The notes beneath the pieces were generated by a model. The model did not search any database. It was given only the letters and a program-made list of their open reading frames with translations, and was not told the DNA's origin. A stretch of DNA of 40,689 bases from Clostridia bacterium (GTDB lineage Bacteria > Bacillota_A > Clostridia > Christensenellales > Aristaeellaceae): positions 1 to 40,689 of the forward strand of contig JAFZQK010000013.1 in NCBI GenBank assembly GCA_017620455.1, read 5' to 3'. The position numbers and the translations under genes were made by a program. Of this stretch, positions 25,325 to 31,624 are shown one piece after another; within the stretch, counting starts at the first letter, position 1; each line of letters opens with the position of its first letter.

Positions 25325-25696
25325 TCAGGCCTGAACGTCCCCGTCCGCGGGGGGATCCTGGGGCTTTTCGTCCGCGGGGGCGTCCTCCGCTTCGGCGTTC
25401 AGGGCGTCCAGGGCTTCCCGCACCCTGGCCCGGTCCTCCGGAGTCAAGCCCCGCAGGGCGCCGATGATCTCGTCCGCCTTGATTTTGCCGCTGAGGGCGT
25501 CGGCGATGCCGCTTTTGTCGAAGGCCTGCTTCATTTTGCCGGCCGCACCGGTGACGGCGGACTTGGCCTGCTCATAAATGGGTTCGCCTTTTTTGGACAG
25601 GGTCTCCACCGCTTCCTGGGCTTTTTCCATGCCCGCGGCCACGGCGCCGATGCCGGCCTGCACCACTTTTTTGATTTCTTCGCTGATCTGATCCAT
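25325..25696 (-). CDS. Small phasin-like helical protein
   Basis: 123 residues, Ala/Lys/Glu-rich. The N-terminal ~65 residues form a long amphipathic helix (EEIKKVVQAGIGAVAAGMEK, then AQEAVETLSKKGEPIYEQAK) like the phasin/PhaI-like proteins that occur in many Bacillota without known PHA metabolism. The middle holds LTPEDRARVREALDALN, and the C-terminus is acidic and Pro/Asp-rich. GGAG lies 11 nt before the ATG. Own terminator, so probably monocistronic; role unknown. Confidence 0.68.
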   Translation of the reverse strand: MDQISEEIKKVVQAGIGAVAAGMEKAQEAVETLSKKGEPIYEQAKSAVTGAAGKMKQAFDKSGIADALSGKIKADEIIGALRGLTPEDRARVREALDALNAEAEDAPADEKPQDPPADGDVQA

Positions 25697-25846
25697 GCTG
25701 CATATCTCCTTTCGCTTGGGTCGGTCCGCATGATTGGAAGGAGCGCCTTGCCGCGCTCTGTGGGTAGTATGGCACGGCGGGGCGGGTTTGTCCCGTCAAA
25801 TTGTTCCAAAGATACGTTTTTCAGGCCAAACTGACGGGCGGGGCGT

Positions 25847-27199
25847 TCATGCTTCGTTTTCTTCCTCCGGAAGCAGGCTCATCTGCTCCTCCTGGGCGTT
25901 CGGCCCTTCCAGGCCTTCCACCTGGCGCAGCCGGCGCTGGATGGTGCGGGTCTTGCCCCGGGCGGTCTCGATGGACTGGGCGGCGGCCTGCAGCTTCTTT
26001 TCCGTGGCCTCCAGCAGGTCCCCGAACTTGCCGAAATCCGTTTTCACCGCGCTGAGCAGCTTCCACACCTCGTCCGTGCGCTTTTCGATGGCCAGGGTGC
26101 GGAAGCCCACCTGCAAACTGGTGAGCAGGGCGCTGAGGGTGGTGGGCCCGGCGATGACGATGCGCAGCTTTTCCTGCAGCTCCTCCGCCAGCCCCCGGGC
26201 GCGGAGGGCTTCCGCGTACAGCCCCTCGATGGGCAGGAACATGACGGCGAAATCCGTGGTGTAGGGCGGGACGATGTATTTTTCCGCGATGCGTTTGGCC
26301 TCGATCTTCAGCGCCGTCTGCAGCGCCCCCGAGGCGGCGGAGATCACCGCCGGGTCGCCGATATCGTAGGCAGCCAAAAGCCGTTCGTAATCCTCGATGG
26401 GGAATTTGCTGTCGATGGGCAGGTACACCGTGCCCTCTCCCTGGCCGGGGAGCTTCACGGCGAATTCCACCCGCTGGGAGGAGGTGGGCACCACGGCCAC
26501 GTTTTCGTCGTACTGGCCGGGAGACAGGATCTGGGACAGCAGCGCGCCCAGCTGCATTTCCCCCCAGACGCCCCGGGTCTTTACGTTGGTGAGCACCTTT
26601 TTCAGATCGCCCACGCCGCTGGCCAGGGTCTGCATTTCGCCCAGGCCCTTGTACACCTGTTCCAGCCGCTCGTTCACCAGGGAAAAGCTCTCGTTCAGGC
26701 GCTTGTCCAGGGTGGCGTGGAGCTTTTCATCCACCGTCAGCCGCATTTCCTCCAGCTTTCGGGCGTTGTCCTCCTGCAGCTTCGTCACGCTCTGGCTCAG
26801 GGTTTCCCGCATCCGTTCGATGCGGCCCTCGTTCTGGGTCAGCTTTTCGTCCAGGGCGGAGGAAATGCGGTGCAGCCGGGCTTCCTGGCTGTCGCCGAAG
26901 GCGTCCAGCCGGGCGGAAAGCTGGGACAGGCGCATGGCCTCGTCCCGGCTGCGCTCCTCCATGGCCTGCAGGAGCCTGGCGGACTGGGCCTCCGTGGAGG
27001 CGGAAAACTCCGCCCGGTCCACCATCGCCCGGCCCGCGTCCTCCAGGCGGCGGCTGACGCCCTCCAGCTTCTTGTCCGTCCGTCGGGCGGCGCGCTTCTG
27101 CCGGGCAAAAATCAGCAGAAGAAAAATCAGCCCCGCCGCGGAAACGGTCAGGGCCAGCAGGGCCAGCAGCCCCGCGCTGCTCTGCAGCCATTCAGCCAT
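25847..27199 (-). CDS. rmuC: DNA recombination protein RmuC
   Basis: 450 residues. N-terminal TM helix (LLALLALTVSAAGLIFLLLI), a long coiled coil (~residues 35-190), then the restriction-endonuclease-like RmuC domain: VKTRGVWGEMQLGALLSQIL, LPIDSKFPIEDYERL, MFLPIEGLYAEAL, IAGPTTLSALLTSLQVGFRT. The family limits some recombination at inverted repeats and has been linked to phage defence. Its ATG overlaps the end of tdk by 8 nt; last gene of ybaB-recR-tdk-rmuC. Confidence 0.95.
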   Translation of the reverse strand: MAEWLQSSAGLLALLALTVSAAGLIFLLLIFARQKRAARRTDKKLEGVSRRLEDAGRAMVDRAEFSASTEAQSARLLQAMEERSRDEAMRLSQLSARLDAFGDSQEARLHRISSALDEKLTQNEGRIERMRETLSQSVTKLQEDNARKLEEMRLTVDEKLHATLDKRLNESFSLVNERLEQVYKGLGEMQTLASGVGDLKKVLTNVKTRGVWGEMQLGALLSQILSPGQYDENVAVVPTSSQRVEFAVKLPGQGEGTVYLPIDSKFPIEDYERLLAAYDIGDPAVISAASGALQTALKIEAKRIAEKYIVPPYTTDFAVMFLPIEGLYAEALRARGLAEELQEKLRIVIAGPTTLSALLTSLQVGFRTLAIEKRTDEVWKLLSAVKTDFGKFGDLLEATEKKLQAAAQSIETARGKTRTIQRRLRQVEGLEGPNAQEEQMSLLPEEENEA

Positions 27200-27782
27200 G
27201 GGATTTTCCCTCCCGCCAATGCTGATAGCACAATCCGATATACCGGATCTCGTCCTGATTGTCGATGAGCACCTGCTCGCCGTGCTTGATCACCCGGCCC
27301 TTGCCGTCCACCCGGGTGTTCATGGTGGCCTTTTTGCCGCACCAGCACAGGGAGCCGGGCACCTCCCGGATATCCTCCGAAAGCCGCAGCAGCGCCGCGG
27401 AGCCGGGGAAGAAATTGCCCATGAAATCGGTTTTCAGGCCGTAGCAGATGATTTCCAGATCGTCCGCCATATCCGCCATTTCCTGCACCTGGGCTTCGGA
27501 AAGGAACTGGGCCTCGTCCACGAACACATACTGAAAATCGGAATGGGCGTGCTGCACCGCCAGCCAGTTGAGCTGCTCGCGCACGCTGTGGCCGCTTTCC
27601 AGCACGATGTCCGCCTCCGCCTGCAGCCCCACCCGGGAATACACGGTGTTGGCGGAAATCCGCGTGTCGATGGCGGGCTTCACCAGCGCCACCCGGAAGC
27701 CCAGCTGCAGGTAGTTATAGCGCTGCATCAGCAGCATGGCCGTTTTGCTGGAGCCCATGACCCCGTGGTAGAAATGTAGCAT
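27192..27782 (-). CDS. tdk: Thymidine kinase, class II
   Basis: 196 residues; phosphorylates thymidine with ATP for salvage. P-loop-like GVMGSSKTAMLLMQRY (residues 7-22), Walker B with catalytic Glu in FVDEAQFL, lasso region and structural zinc site with Cys in SLCWCGKKATMN and LCYQHW. AAGGAAAG is 9 nt before the ATG. 36 nt after recR. Confidence 0.96.
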   Translation of the reverse strand: MLHFYHGVMGSSKTAMLLMQRYNYLQLGFRVALVKPAIDTRISANTVYSRVGLQAEADIVLESGHSVREQLNWLAVQHAHSDFQYVFVDEAQFLSEAQVQEMADMADDLEIICYGLKTDFMGNFFPGSAALLRLSEDIREVPGSLCWCGKKATMNTRVDGKGRVIKHGEQVLIDNQDEIRYIGLCYQHWREGKSHG

Positions 27783-27818
27783 GATGATCGTCTTTCCTTC
27801 GGTATGATAGCGGGGCCG

Positions 27819-28421
27819 TCACAGCTCCCGGCGCCCCTCCATGGCTTTCGCCAGGGTGACTTCGTCGGCGTATTCCAGATCGCTGCCCACAGGCACGCCG
27901 TAGGAAATGCGGCTGACCTTCACGCCCAGGGGCTTGATGAGCCGCGCGATGTAGGCCGCGGTGGCCTCGCCCTCAATGTCCGGGTTGGTGGCCAGGATGA
28001 CCTCCGTCACCGTTTCGGTGGACAGGCGCTGGAGAAGCTCCTTGATGCGGATGTCCTCCGGCCCCACGCCGTTCATGGGGGACAGGGTGCCCCCCAGCAC
28101 GTGGTACAGCCCCTTATAATCCCGCATGCGCTCGATGGCGGCCACGTCCCGGGCGTCCCGCACCACGCAGATCTGGCCGTTGTGCCTGTCCCCGTCGGCG
28201 CAGACGGGGCAGTATTCCTCCTGGGAATAATTGCCGCAGCGGGCGCAGAAACGCAGCGCCTTCCGCCCCTGCCACAGGGCGGCGGCCAATTCCTTTACCT
28301 GGTCCAGCGGCAGGGACGCGATGTGATAGGCCAGCCGCTGGGCGCTTTTCTGCCCGATCCCCGGCAGCCGGGACAATTCCAGCGTCATCCGGGCGATGGG
28401 ATCGCCGTTTCCCTCCGTCAT
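27819..28421 (-). CDS. recR: Recombination mediator RecR
   Basis: 200 residues. HhH region (LSRLPGIGQKSAQRLAYHI), C4 zinc finger (CARCGNYSQEEYCPVCAD), Toprim domain (EVILATNPDIEGEATAAYI) and C-terminal Walker-B-like segment (GVPVGSDLEYADEVTL). Acts with RecO to load RecA onto gapped DNA. Starts 1 nt after the ybaB stop; this pairing is nearly universal. Confidence 0.97.
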   Translation of the reverse strand: MTEGNGDPIARMTLELSRLPGIGQKSAQRLAYHIASLPLDQVKELAAALWQGRKALRFCARCGNYSQEEYCPVCADGDRHNGQICVVRDARDVAAIERMRDYKGLYHVLGGTLSPMNGVGPEDIRIKELLQRLSTETVTEVILATNPDIEGEATAAYIARLIKPLGVKVSRISYGVPVGSDLEYADEVTLAKAMEGRREL

Positions 28422-28422
28422 A

Positions 28423-28764
28423 TCAGAACAGCCCGCCCATGCCCGCGGGGGCCATTTTGCCCAGGGTGTCTTCGCGGTTCTTTTCGCCGGCCCGCAGGGC
28501 TTCGTTCACCGCCGCCAGGATCAGATCCTGCAGCATTTCCACGTCGTCCGGGTCCACGGCCTCGGGCTTGATGGTCAGTTCCAGCACCTCGCGCTTGCCG
28601 CTGACCTTGCAGCTCACCATGCCGCCGCCGGCGCTGGCTTCGTACACCTGCTGGTCCAGCGCTTCCTGGGCCTGCTGCATCTGCTCCTGCATCTTCTGGG
28701 CCTGGCGCATCAGCTGCTGAATATTGGGGCCACCCCCGAAACCGCCGAATTGATTGCGTGCCAT
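28423..28764 (-). CDS. YbaB/EbfC nucleoid-associated protein
   Basis: 113 residues. Gln/Met-rich helix ([20 protein letters not shown]), then [20 protein letters not shown] and [18 protein letters not shown]; binds DNA as a dimer. The ATG at 28764 follows AGGAGG by 10 nt; the longer frame has no SD. dnaX, which normally precedes ybaB-recR, is not present upstream: the operon begins here at its own promoter. Confidence 0.94.
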   Translation of the reverse strand: MARNQFGGFGGGPNIQQLMRQAQKMQEQMQQAQEALDQQVYEASAGGGMVSCKVSGKREVLELTIKPEAVDPDDVEMLQDLILAAVNEALRAGEKNREDTLGKMAPAGMGGLF

Positions 28765-28823
28765 GAAAATAAATCCTCCTTGCTTTTCAAACGCCGCCTT
28801 GCGGCGCATCATTCGATCATCCC

Positions 28824-28852
28824 ATTATACCACGGCTTTCCGCCCTCTGTAA
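28824..28852 (-). promoter_or_regulatory. Promoter of ybaB-recR-tdk-rmuC
   Basis: Minus strand: TTACAG (28852-28847), 17-bp spacer, TATAAT (28829-28824) with a TGG extended -10. Confidence 0.8.
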
Positions 28853-28889
28853 AGCGTCTGCCCCGGGAATGGGGGCAGGGGCGTGCATT

Positions 28890-28920
28890 TCCGATCTGGA
28901 AAAATTTTTTCCAAATCGGA
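28890..28920. repeat. 31-bp near-perfect palindrome between divergent promoters
   Basis: Arms TCCGATCTGGAAAAA and TTTTTCCAAATCGGA around one T; a single mismatched pair. It lies 37 bp from the ybaB -35 and 10 bp from the -35 of the plus-strand promoter at 28931, so it does not sit behind any gene. Either a large operator for both promoters or a cruciform/terminator for antisense RNA. A second dyad CTGCCCC/GGGGCAG is next to it at 28858-28878. Confidence 0.7.
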
Positions 28921-28930
28921 CAAAAATGTG

Positions 28931-28959
28931 TTGACAGGGGGGAAAAGATGTGGTATGAT
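28931..28959 (+). promoter_or_regulatory. Strong sigma-A promoter of the candidate RNA gene
   Basis: TTGACA (28931-28936), 17-bp spacer, TATGAT (28954-28959) with TGG just before it. The predicted start is near 28966. No protein gene of usual size follows for almost 700 nt. Confidence 0.85.
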
Positions 28960-29069
28960 ACAGGCGAAGAGAAGAGGAAGAGAAGAAAAGAAGACCCGGA
29001 GAAACAAAGAAACATTCCCGACCGACGGGCATCCGGACAAGGATGCGAAGGAAAAAGGAGGCGGTACCC

Positions 29070-29141
29070 ATGGGCCAGGCACAGCGGCACGCGGGGGCGA
29101 TCCACAGGGAATTCGGAAAAGGAAACCGCGCTGAAATCTGA
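29070..29141 (+). CDS. Short ORF with ideal SD inside the candidate RNA
   Basis: 23 codons plus TGA. ATG at 29070 preceded by AAGGAGG with 8-nt spacing. The peptide is basic and without recognisable features. The 10-bp helix arm at 29090-29099 lies inside this frame, so structure and translation would compete. It may be chance or a leader peptide. Confidence 0.25.
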   Translation: MGQAQRHAGAIHREFGKGNRAEI

Positions 29142-29503
29142 CTGATGAAAAAAAGGCCGAAGCATTGAAACGGCACCGCATGAGCGAAAAAGAAGATCAG
29201 CAGAGAAGCGAAATCATAGAAAGGGATCACCCGGAAGGCCAACCAGGAAAATACGGCGACGCCCCCGCGGAATACCCAGGAACCCAGATCAGAAAAACTG
29301 AATAAACTGGAAGACCCAACCAGGGAACATCGGAACATTTCAGGAACGAACCGGAAGCAACCAATATGGATCGACCTTGGACCGATGGAAAGACGGAGAG
29401 ACGGACGCGCAAAGAACCGACAGGCCAAAGCAGGGCCGAAAGCCCGTCCCGGATGCCTCCGCCGAAAGAATCCCGGAAAGGGTTAAACCGATAAAGAAAA
29501 CGG

Positions 29504-29540
29504 GCTGCCATGCAGGAAGAAAACGCATGGCAGCTTTTTT
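29504..29540 (+). terminator. Perfect intrinsic terminator of the candidate RNA
   Basis: GCTGCCATGC / GCATGGCAGC, 10 bp without mismatch, 11-nt A-rich loop, six T. No gene upstream on this strand other than the candidate RNA. Confidence 0.93.
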
Positions 29541-29578
29541 GCGCCTCCGGACGCGCGGGAACAAAAGGAGGCGGCGCA

Positions 29579-29653
29579 TTGAAAAAAGGAAAACGCGCGC
29601 GGGCGTCGAATTATAGGCGGCGGGAATTCACCGGGAAAGGGACTGTGCAGTGA
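29579..29653 (+). CDS. Small basic ORF coupled to the VanZ-like gene
   Basis: 24 codons from a TTG (29579) preceded by AAGGAGG with 7-nt spacing; the peptide is very basic (KKGKRARASNYRRREF). Its TGA overlaps the GTG start of the next gene (GTGA at 29650-29653), a layout typical of translational coupling. The SD is the 3' arm of a hairpin (CGCCTCC 29542-29548 with GGAGGCG 29567-29573) lying directly after the terminator, so ribosome access could be controlled. Not recognised; may be a leader peptide. Confidence 0.4.
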   Translation: MKKGKRARASNYRRREFTGKGTVQ

Positions 29654-30132
29654 AAAAACGGCTGATCGTTATGGTTCTCAGCGCGCTGGTGCTTGCCACG
29701 GCGCTGATGATTTTTCTGTTTTCCGCCCAGAACGGCGCGGAATCCGGCGATGCCAGCAATCGGATCACCCGCTGGCTGCTGAAGATTTTTTACGGCGGGT
29801 TTTCCGATCTGACGGCCAAGCGGCAGAATGAGCTGGTCCGGGCCTGGAGCCTGTGGGTGCGCAAAGCCGGCCACTTCGGGGAATTTTTCCTGCTGGGGCT
29901 GTTTGTGCGTCTGCTTCTGCACTGGCTGCCCGTTCCGTACAGAAGCCCCATCGGTTTCGCTTCCAGCGCCCTGTACGCCGTGACGGACGAGATCCACCAG
30001 AAATACGTCAGCGGCCGGGCGGCCATGGCGGGGGACGTGCTCATCGACAGCGCCGGGGCGCTGTGCGGGGTGATGCTCGCGGTCCTTTTGCTTTTTCTGC
30101 TCCGCAGGCGGAAACGGAAAGCCGCAAAGTGA
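29650..30132 (+). CDS. VanZ-like family membrane protein
   Basis: 160 residues, GTG start. TM helix 1 (LIVMVLSALVLATALMIFLF), the conserved KAGHFGEFFLLGLFVRLLL helix, and the VanZ signature TDEIHQKYVSGRAAMAGDVL followed by a last TM helix and an Arg/Lys-rich tail. Members include the teicoplanin-resistance accessory VanZ and many unassigned membrane proteins; there are no van genes here, so resistance is not implied. Its own SD (GGGAAAGG) is about 10 nt from the start, and translation may depend on the preceding short ORF. Confidence 0.88.
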   Translation: MKKRLIVMVLSALVLATALMIFLFSAQNGAESGDASNRITRWLLKIFYGGFSDLTAKRQNELVRAWSLWVRKAGHFGEFFLLGLFVRLLLHWLPVPYRSPIGFASSALYAVTDEIHQKYVSGRAAMAGDVLIDSAGALCGVMLAVLLLFLLRRRKRKAAK

Positions 30133-30135
30133 GCC

Positions 30136-30164
30136 TTGCCATCCGGCGGGATCCATGCTATAAT
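30136..30164 (+). promoter_or_regulatory. Promoter of the nrfA-resB-ccsA-GH43 unit
   Basis: TTGCCA (30136-30141), 17-bp spacer, TATAAT (30159-30164), TGC before the -10. The leader to nrfA is about 140 nt. Confidence 0.85.
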
Positions 30165-30242
30165 CAGTATGGATAGAAATGAACCAGCGAACCGAATAGA
30201 CGGGAAACACCGGATGCAGGCGCCAACGGAGCGCGGAAAATG

Positions 30243-30285
30243 GGAAAGCCGGGGCGGAGGAGGACCTTTCTCCGCCGGCGTTTCC
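30243..30285 (+). promoter_or_regulatory. Leader hairpin of nrfA
   Basis: Three stacked helices GGAAA/TTTCC, GCCGG/CCGGC and CGGAG/CTCCG (15 bp, two small bulges) with a 10-nt loop, 9 nt ahead of the GGGAGGGG SD of nrfA. No T run follows, so it is not a terminator; control of mRNA stability or translation is possible. Confidence 0.55.
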
Positions 30286-30309
30286 GGATCACAGGGAGGG
30301 GACGATCGC

Positions 30310-31506
30310 ATGAAAAAAATCATCCTTGCGGGATTGGTGGCGCTGTGCCTGTGCGCGGCCTGCGCCGCGCTGGCGGACGGGCCGGCGGTGGTGGAGTGCG
30401 GCACCGGCGTCAAAATGATCCCGGCGTCGGAGTGGGAGCAGACCTACCCGGACGTCTACGCCAGCTACGTCGCCAATCAGGACAACAGCGAGGTCACGGA
30501 CTACGTGGCGGAATATCCCATGATCGCCACGGTGTACGAAGGCATGCTGTTCAACACCTATTACGGCAGCGCCCGGGGGCACTACTACAACGTGCAGGAC
30601 CTGACCGAGACCGGCCGGCCCCATAAGCTGGCCAACTGCTTCACCTGCAAAACGGCGGACTTCACCTACATGGTCAACGAGCAGGGCGTGAGCGCCTATG
30701 CCGTTCCCTTCGAAGACGCGCTGCAGAACGTGAACGAGAGCCTGGGCTGCTACACCTGCCACGCCAACGATCCCAGCCAGGGGATCACCATCACCCACAC
30801 CTATCTGTCGGACGCCATGGGCGCGGACTTTGGGAATGTCAGCGCCGCCGACGCCTCCTGCGGCCAGTGCCACGTGGAATACTACTTCGATCCGGAAACG
30901 AAGGCCGCCATGCTGCCCTACACGGGGCTGAGCGTGATGACGCCGGACGATATGTACGTCTACTACGAGAATATGGACTTTGCCGATTACACCAATCCCC
31001 GCACCGGCGTGCGGCAGCTCAAGGCCCAGCATCCGGAATATGAAACCTTCCTGGGCAGCGGCAGCGTGCACAAGGGCCAATTCACCTGCGCGGACTGCCA
31101 CATGGAAAAGGCCCAGGCCGCGGACGGCAGCGCTTACCGCAGCCACCTGTGGGTGAGCCCGCTCAAGAGCGAGAGCATCCAGAAGACCTGCGCCGGCTGC
31201 CACCGGGGCGCCATGGAGCTGACGGCGTACGTGCAGGGTATCCAGGAAAAAATGGAGGCGCGTACCGTCGCCATCGGCAATAAGCTGGAGACGCTGACCA
31301 ACAAGCTGGCCGACGCCGTGGCCTCCGGGGAATACACGGAGGAGGAACTGAACCGGATCCGCGCCCTGAACCGCAAGGGCCAGTGGTACTGGGATTTCGT
31401 GTTCGTGGAAAACAGCGAAGGCGCCCATAACTCCCGCCTGGACAACGACTGCCTGGACAAGGCGGAAATGCTGATCGACGAGGCGCTGGGCCTGTTCAAA
31501 AACTGA
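30310..31506 (+). CDS. nrfA: Ammonia-forming cytochrome c nitrite reductase NrfA
   Basis: Periplasmic-side/extracytoplasmic pentahaem enzyme reducing nitrite to ammonium with six electrons. 398 residues with signal peptide (KKIILAGLVALCLCAACAAL). Five haem sites: CFTCK (110-114), the Lys-ligated active-site haem that defines NrfA, then CYTCH (147-151), CGQCH (184-188), CADCH (260-264) and CAGCH (294-298). CGQCHVEYYF carries the active-site Tyr region. The ATG at 30310 follows GGGAGGGG by 8 nt. It is shorter than the E. coli enzyme (about 478 aa). No nrfH (membrane quinol dehydrogenase partner) is adjacent; resB and ccsA for haem attachment are. Confidence 0.95.
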   Translation: MKKIILAGLVALCLCAACAALADGPAVVECGTGVKMIPASEWEQTYPDVYASYVANQDNSEVTDYVAEYPMIATVYEGMLFNTYYGSARGHYYNVQDLTETGRPHKLANCFTCKTADFTYMVNEQGVSAYAVPFEDALQNVNESLGCYTCHANDPSQGITITHTYLSDAMGADFGNVSAADASCGQCHVEYYFDPETKAAMLPYTGLSVMTPDDMYVYYENMDFADYTNPRTGVRQLKAQHPEYETFLGSGSVHKGQFTCADCHMEKAQAADGSAYRSHLWVSPLKSESIQKTCAGCHRGAMELTAYVQGIQEKMEARTVAIGNKLETLTNKLADAVASGEYTEEELNRIRALNRKGQWYWDFVFVENSEGAHNSRLDNDCLDKAEMLIDEALGLFKN

Positions 31507-31547
31507 CGGCCGGGCAGATGCCGGCGCAGGGGGGCGGAAGGGGCCGT

Positions 31548-31582
31548 AAAAAACGCGGCGCCCTCCGCGCCCCCCGTTTTTT
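31548..31582 (+). terminator. Intrinsic terminator/attenuator between nrfA and resB
   Basis: AAAAAACG / CGTTTTTT outer stem with inner GGCGC / GCGCC; the run of T forms the 3' arm. No new promoter of quality is visible before resB, so partial readthrough could set less ResB/CcsA than NrfA. Confidence 0.75.
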
Positions 31583-31624
31583 GCCCGCTGGGGCAAACAG
31601 AATGAAACTGCTGTGAGGAAGCCA

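Larger units (their letters stand above)
28966..29540 (+). ncRNA. Candidate large structured non-coding RNA, about 575 nt
   Basis: The region is bounded by a consensus promoter and a perfect intrinsic terminator and is strikingly purine-rich on the plus strand. It contains long-range pairings: GGCATCCGG (29028-29036) with CCGGATGCC (29449-29457), and CGCGGGGGCG (29090-29099) with CGCCCCCGCG (29260-29269). Local hairpins include CCCG-ACCGA-CGGG (29017-29029), CATCC/GGATG (29030-29045, an alternative to the first long-range helix), CCAG/CTGG enclosing TCAG-AAAAA-CTGA (29284-29310) and GGGC-CGAAA-GCCC (29433-29445). It shows none of the RNase P, tmRNA, SRP or 6S hallmarks I know. Three short ORFs lie inside (29070-29141 with a good SD, 29180-29305, 29366-29494); they use codons rare in the neighbourhood, so an mRNA for small peptides is the main alternative. 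Confidence 0.5.

Noticed and set aside
28817..29428. 203-codon minus-strand frame rich in Phe/Ser opposite the candidate RNA
   Set aside because: The composition follows from the purine-rich plus strand, which removes stop codons from its complement; no SD and it would run across the ybaB promoter.
28966..29540. RNase P RNA, tmRNA, SRP RNA or OLE RNA
   Set aside because: None of the conserved sequence blocks I know is found, there is no CCA end, and no OapA-type gene is adjacent.
29650..30132. Glycopeptide resistance gene vanZ
   Set aside because: No other van genes are present; VanZ-like proteins are common and mostly unassigned.
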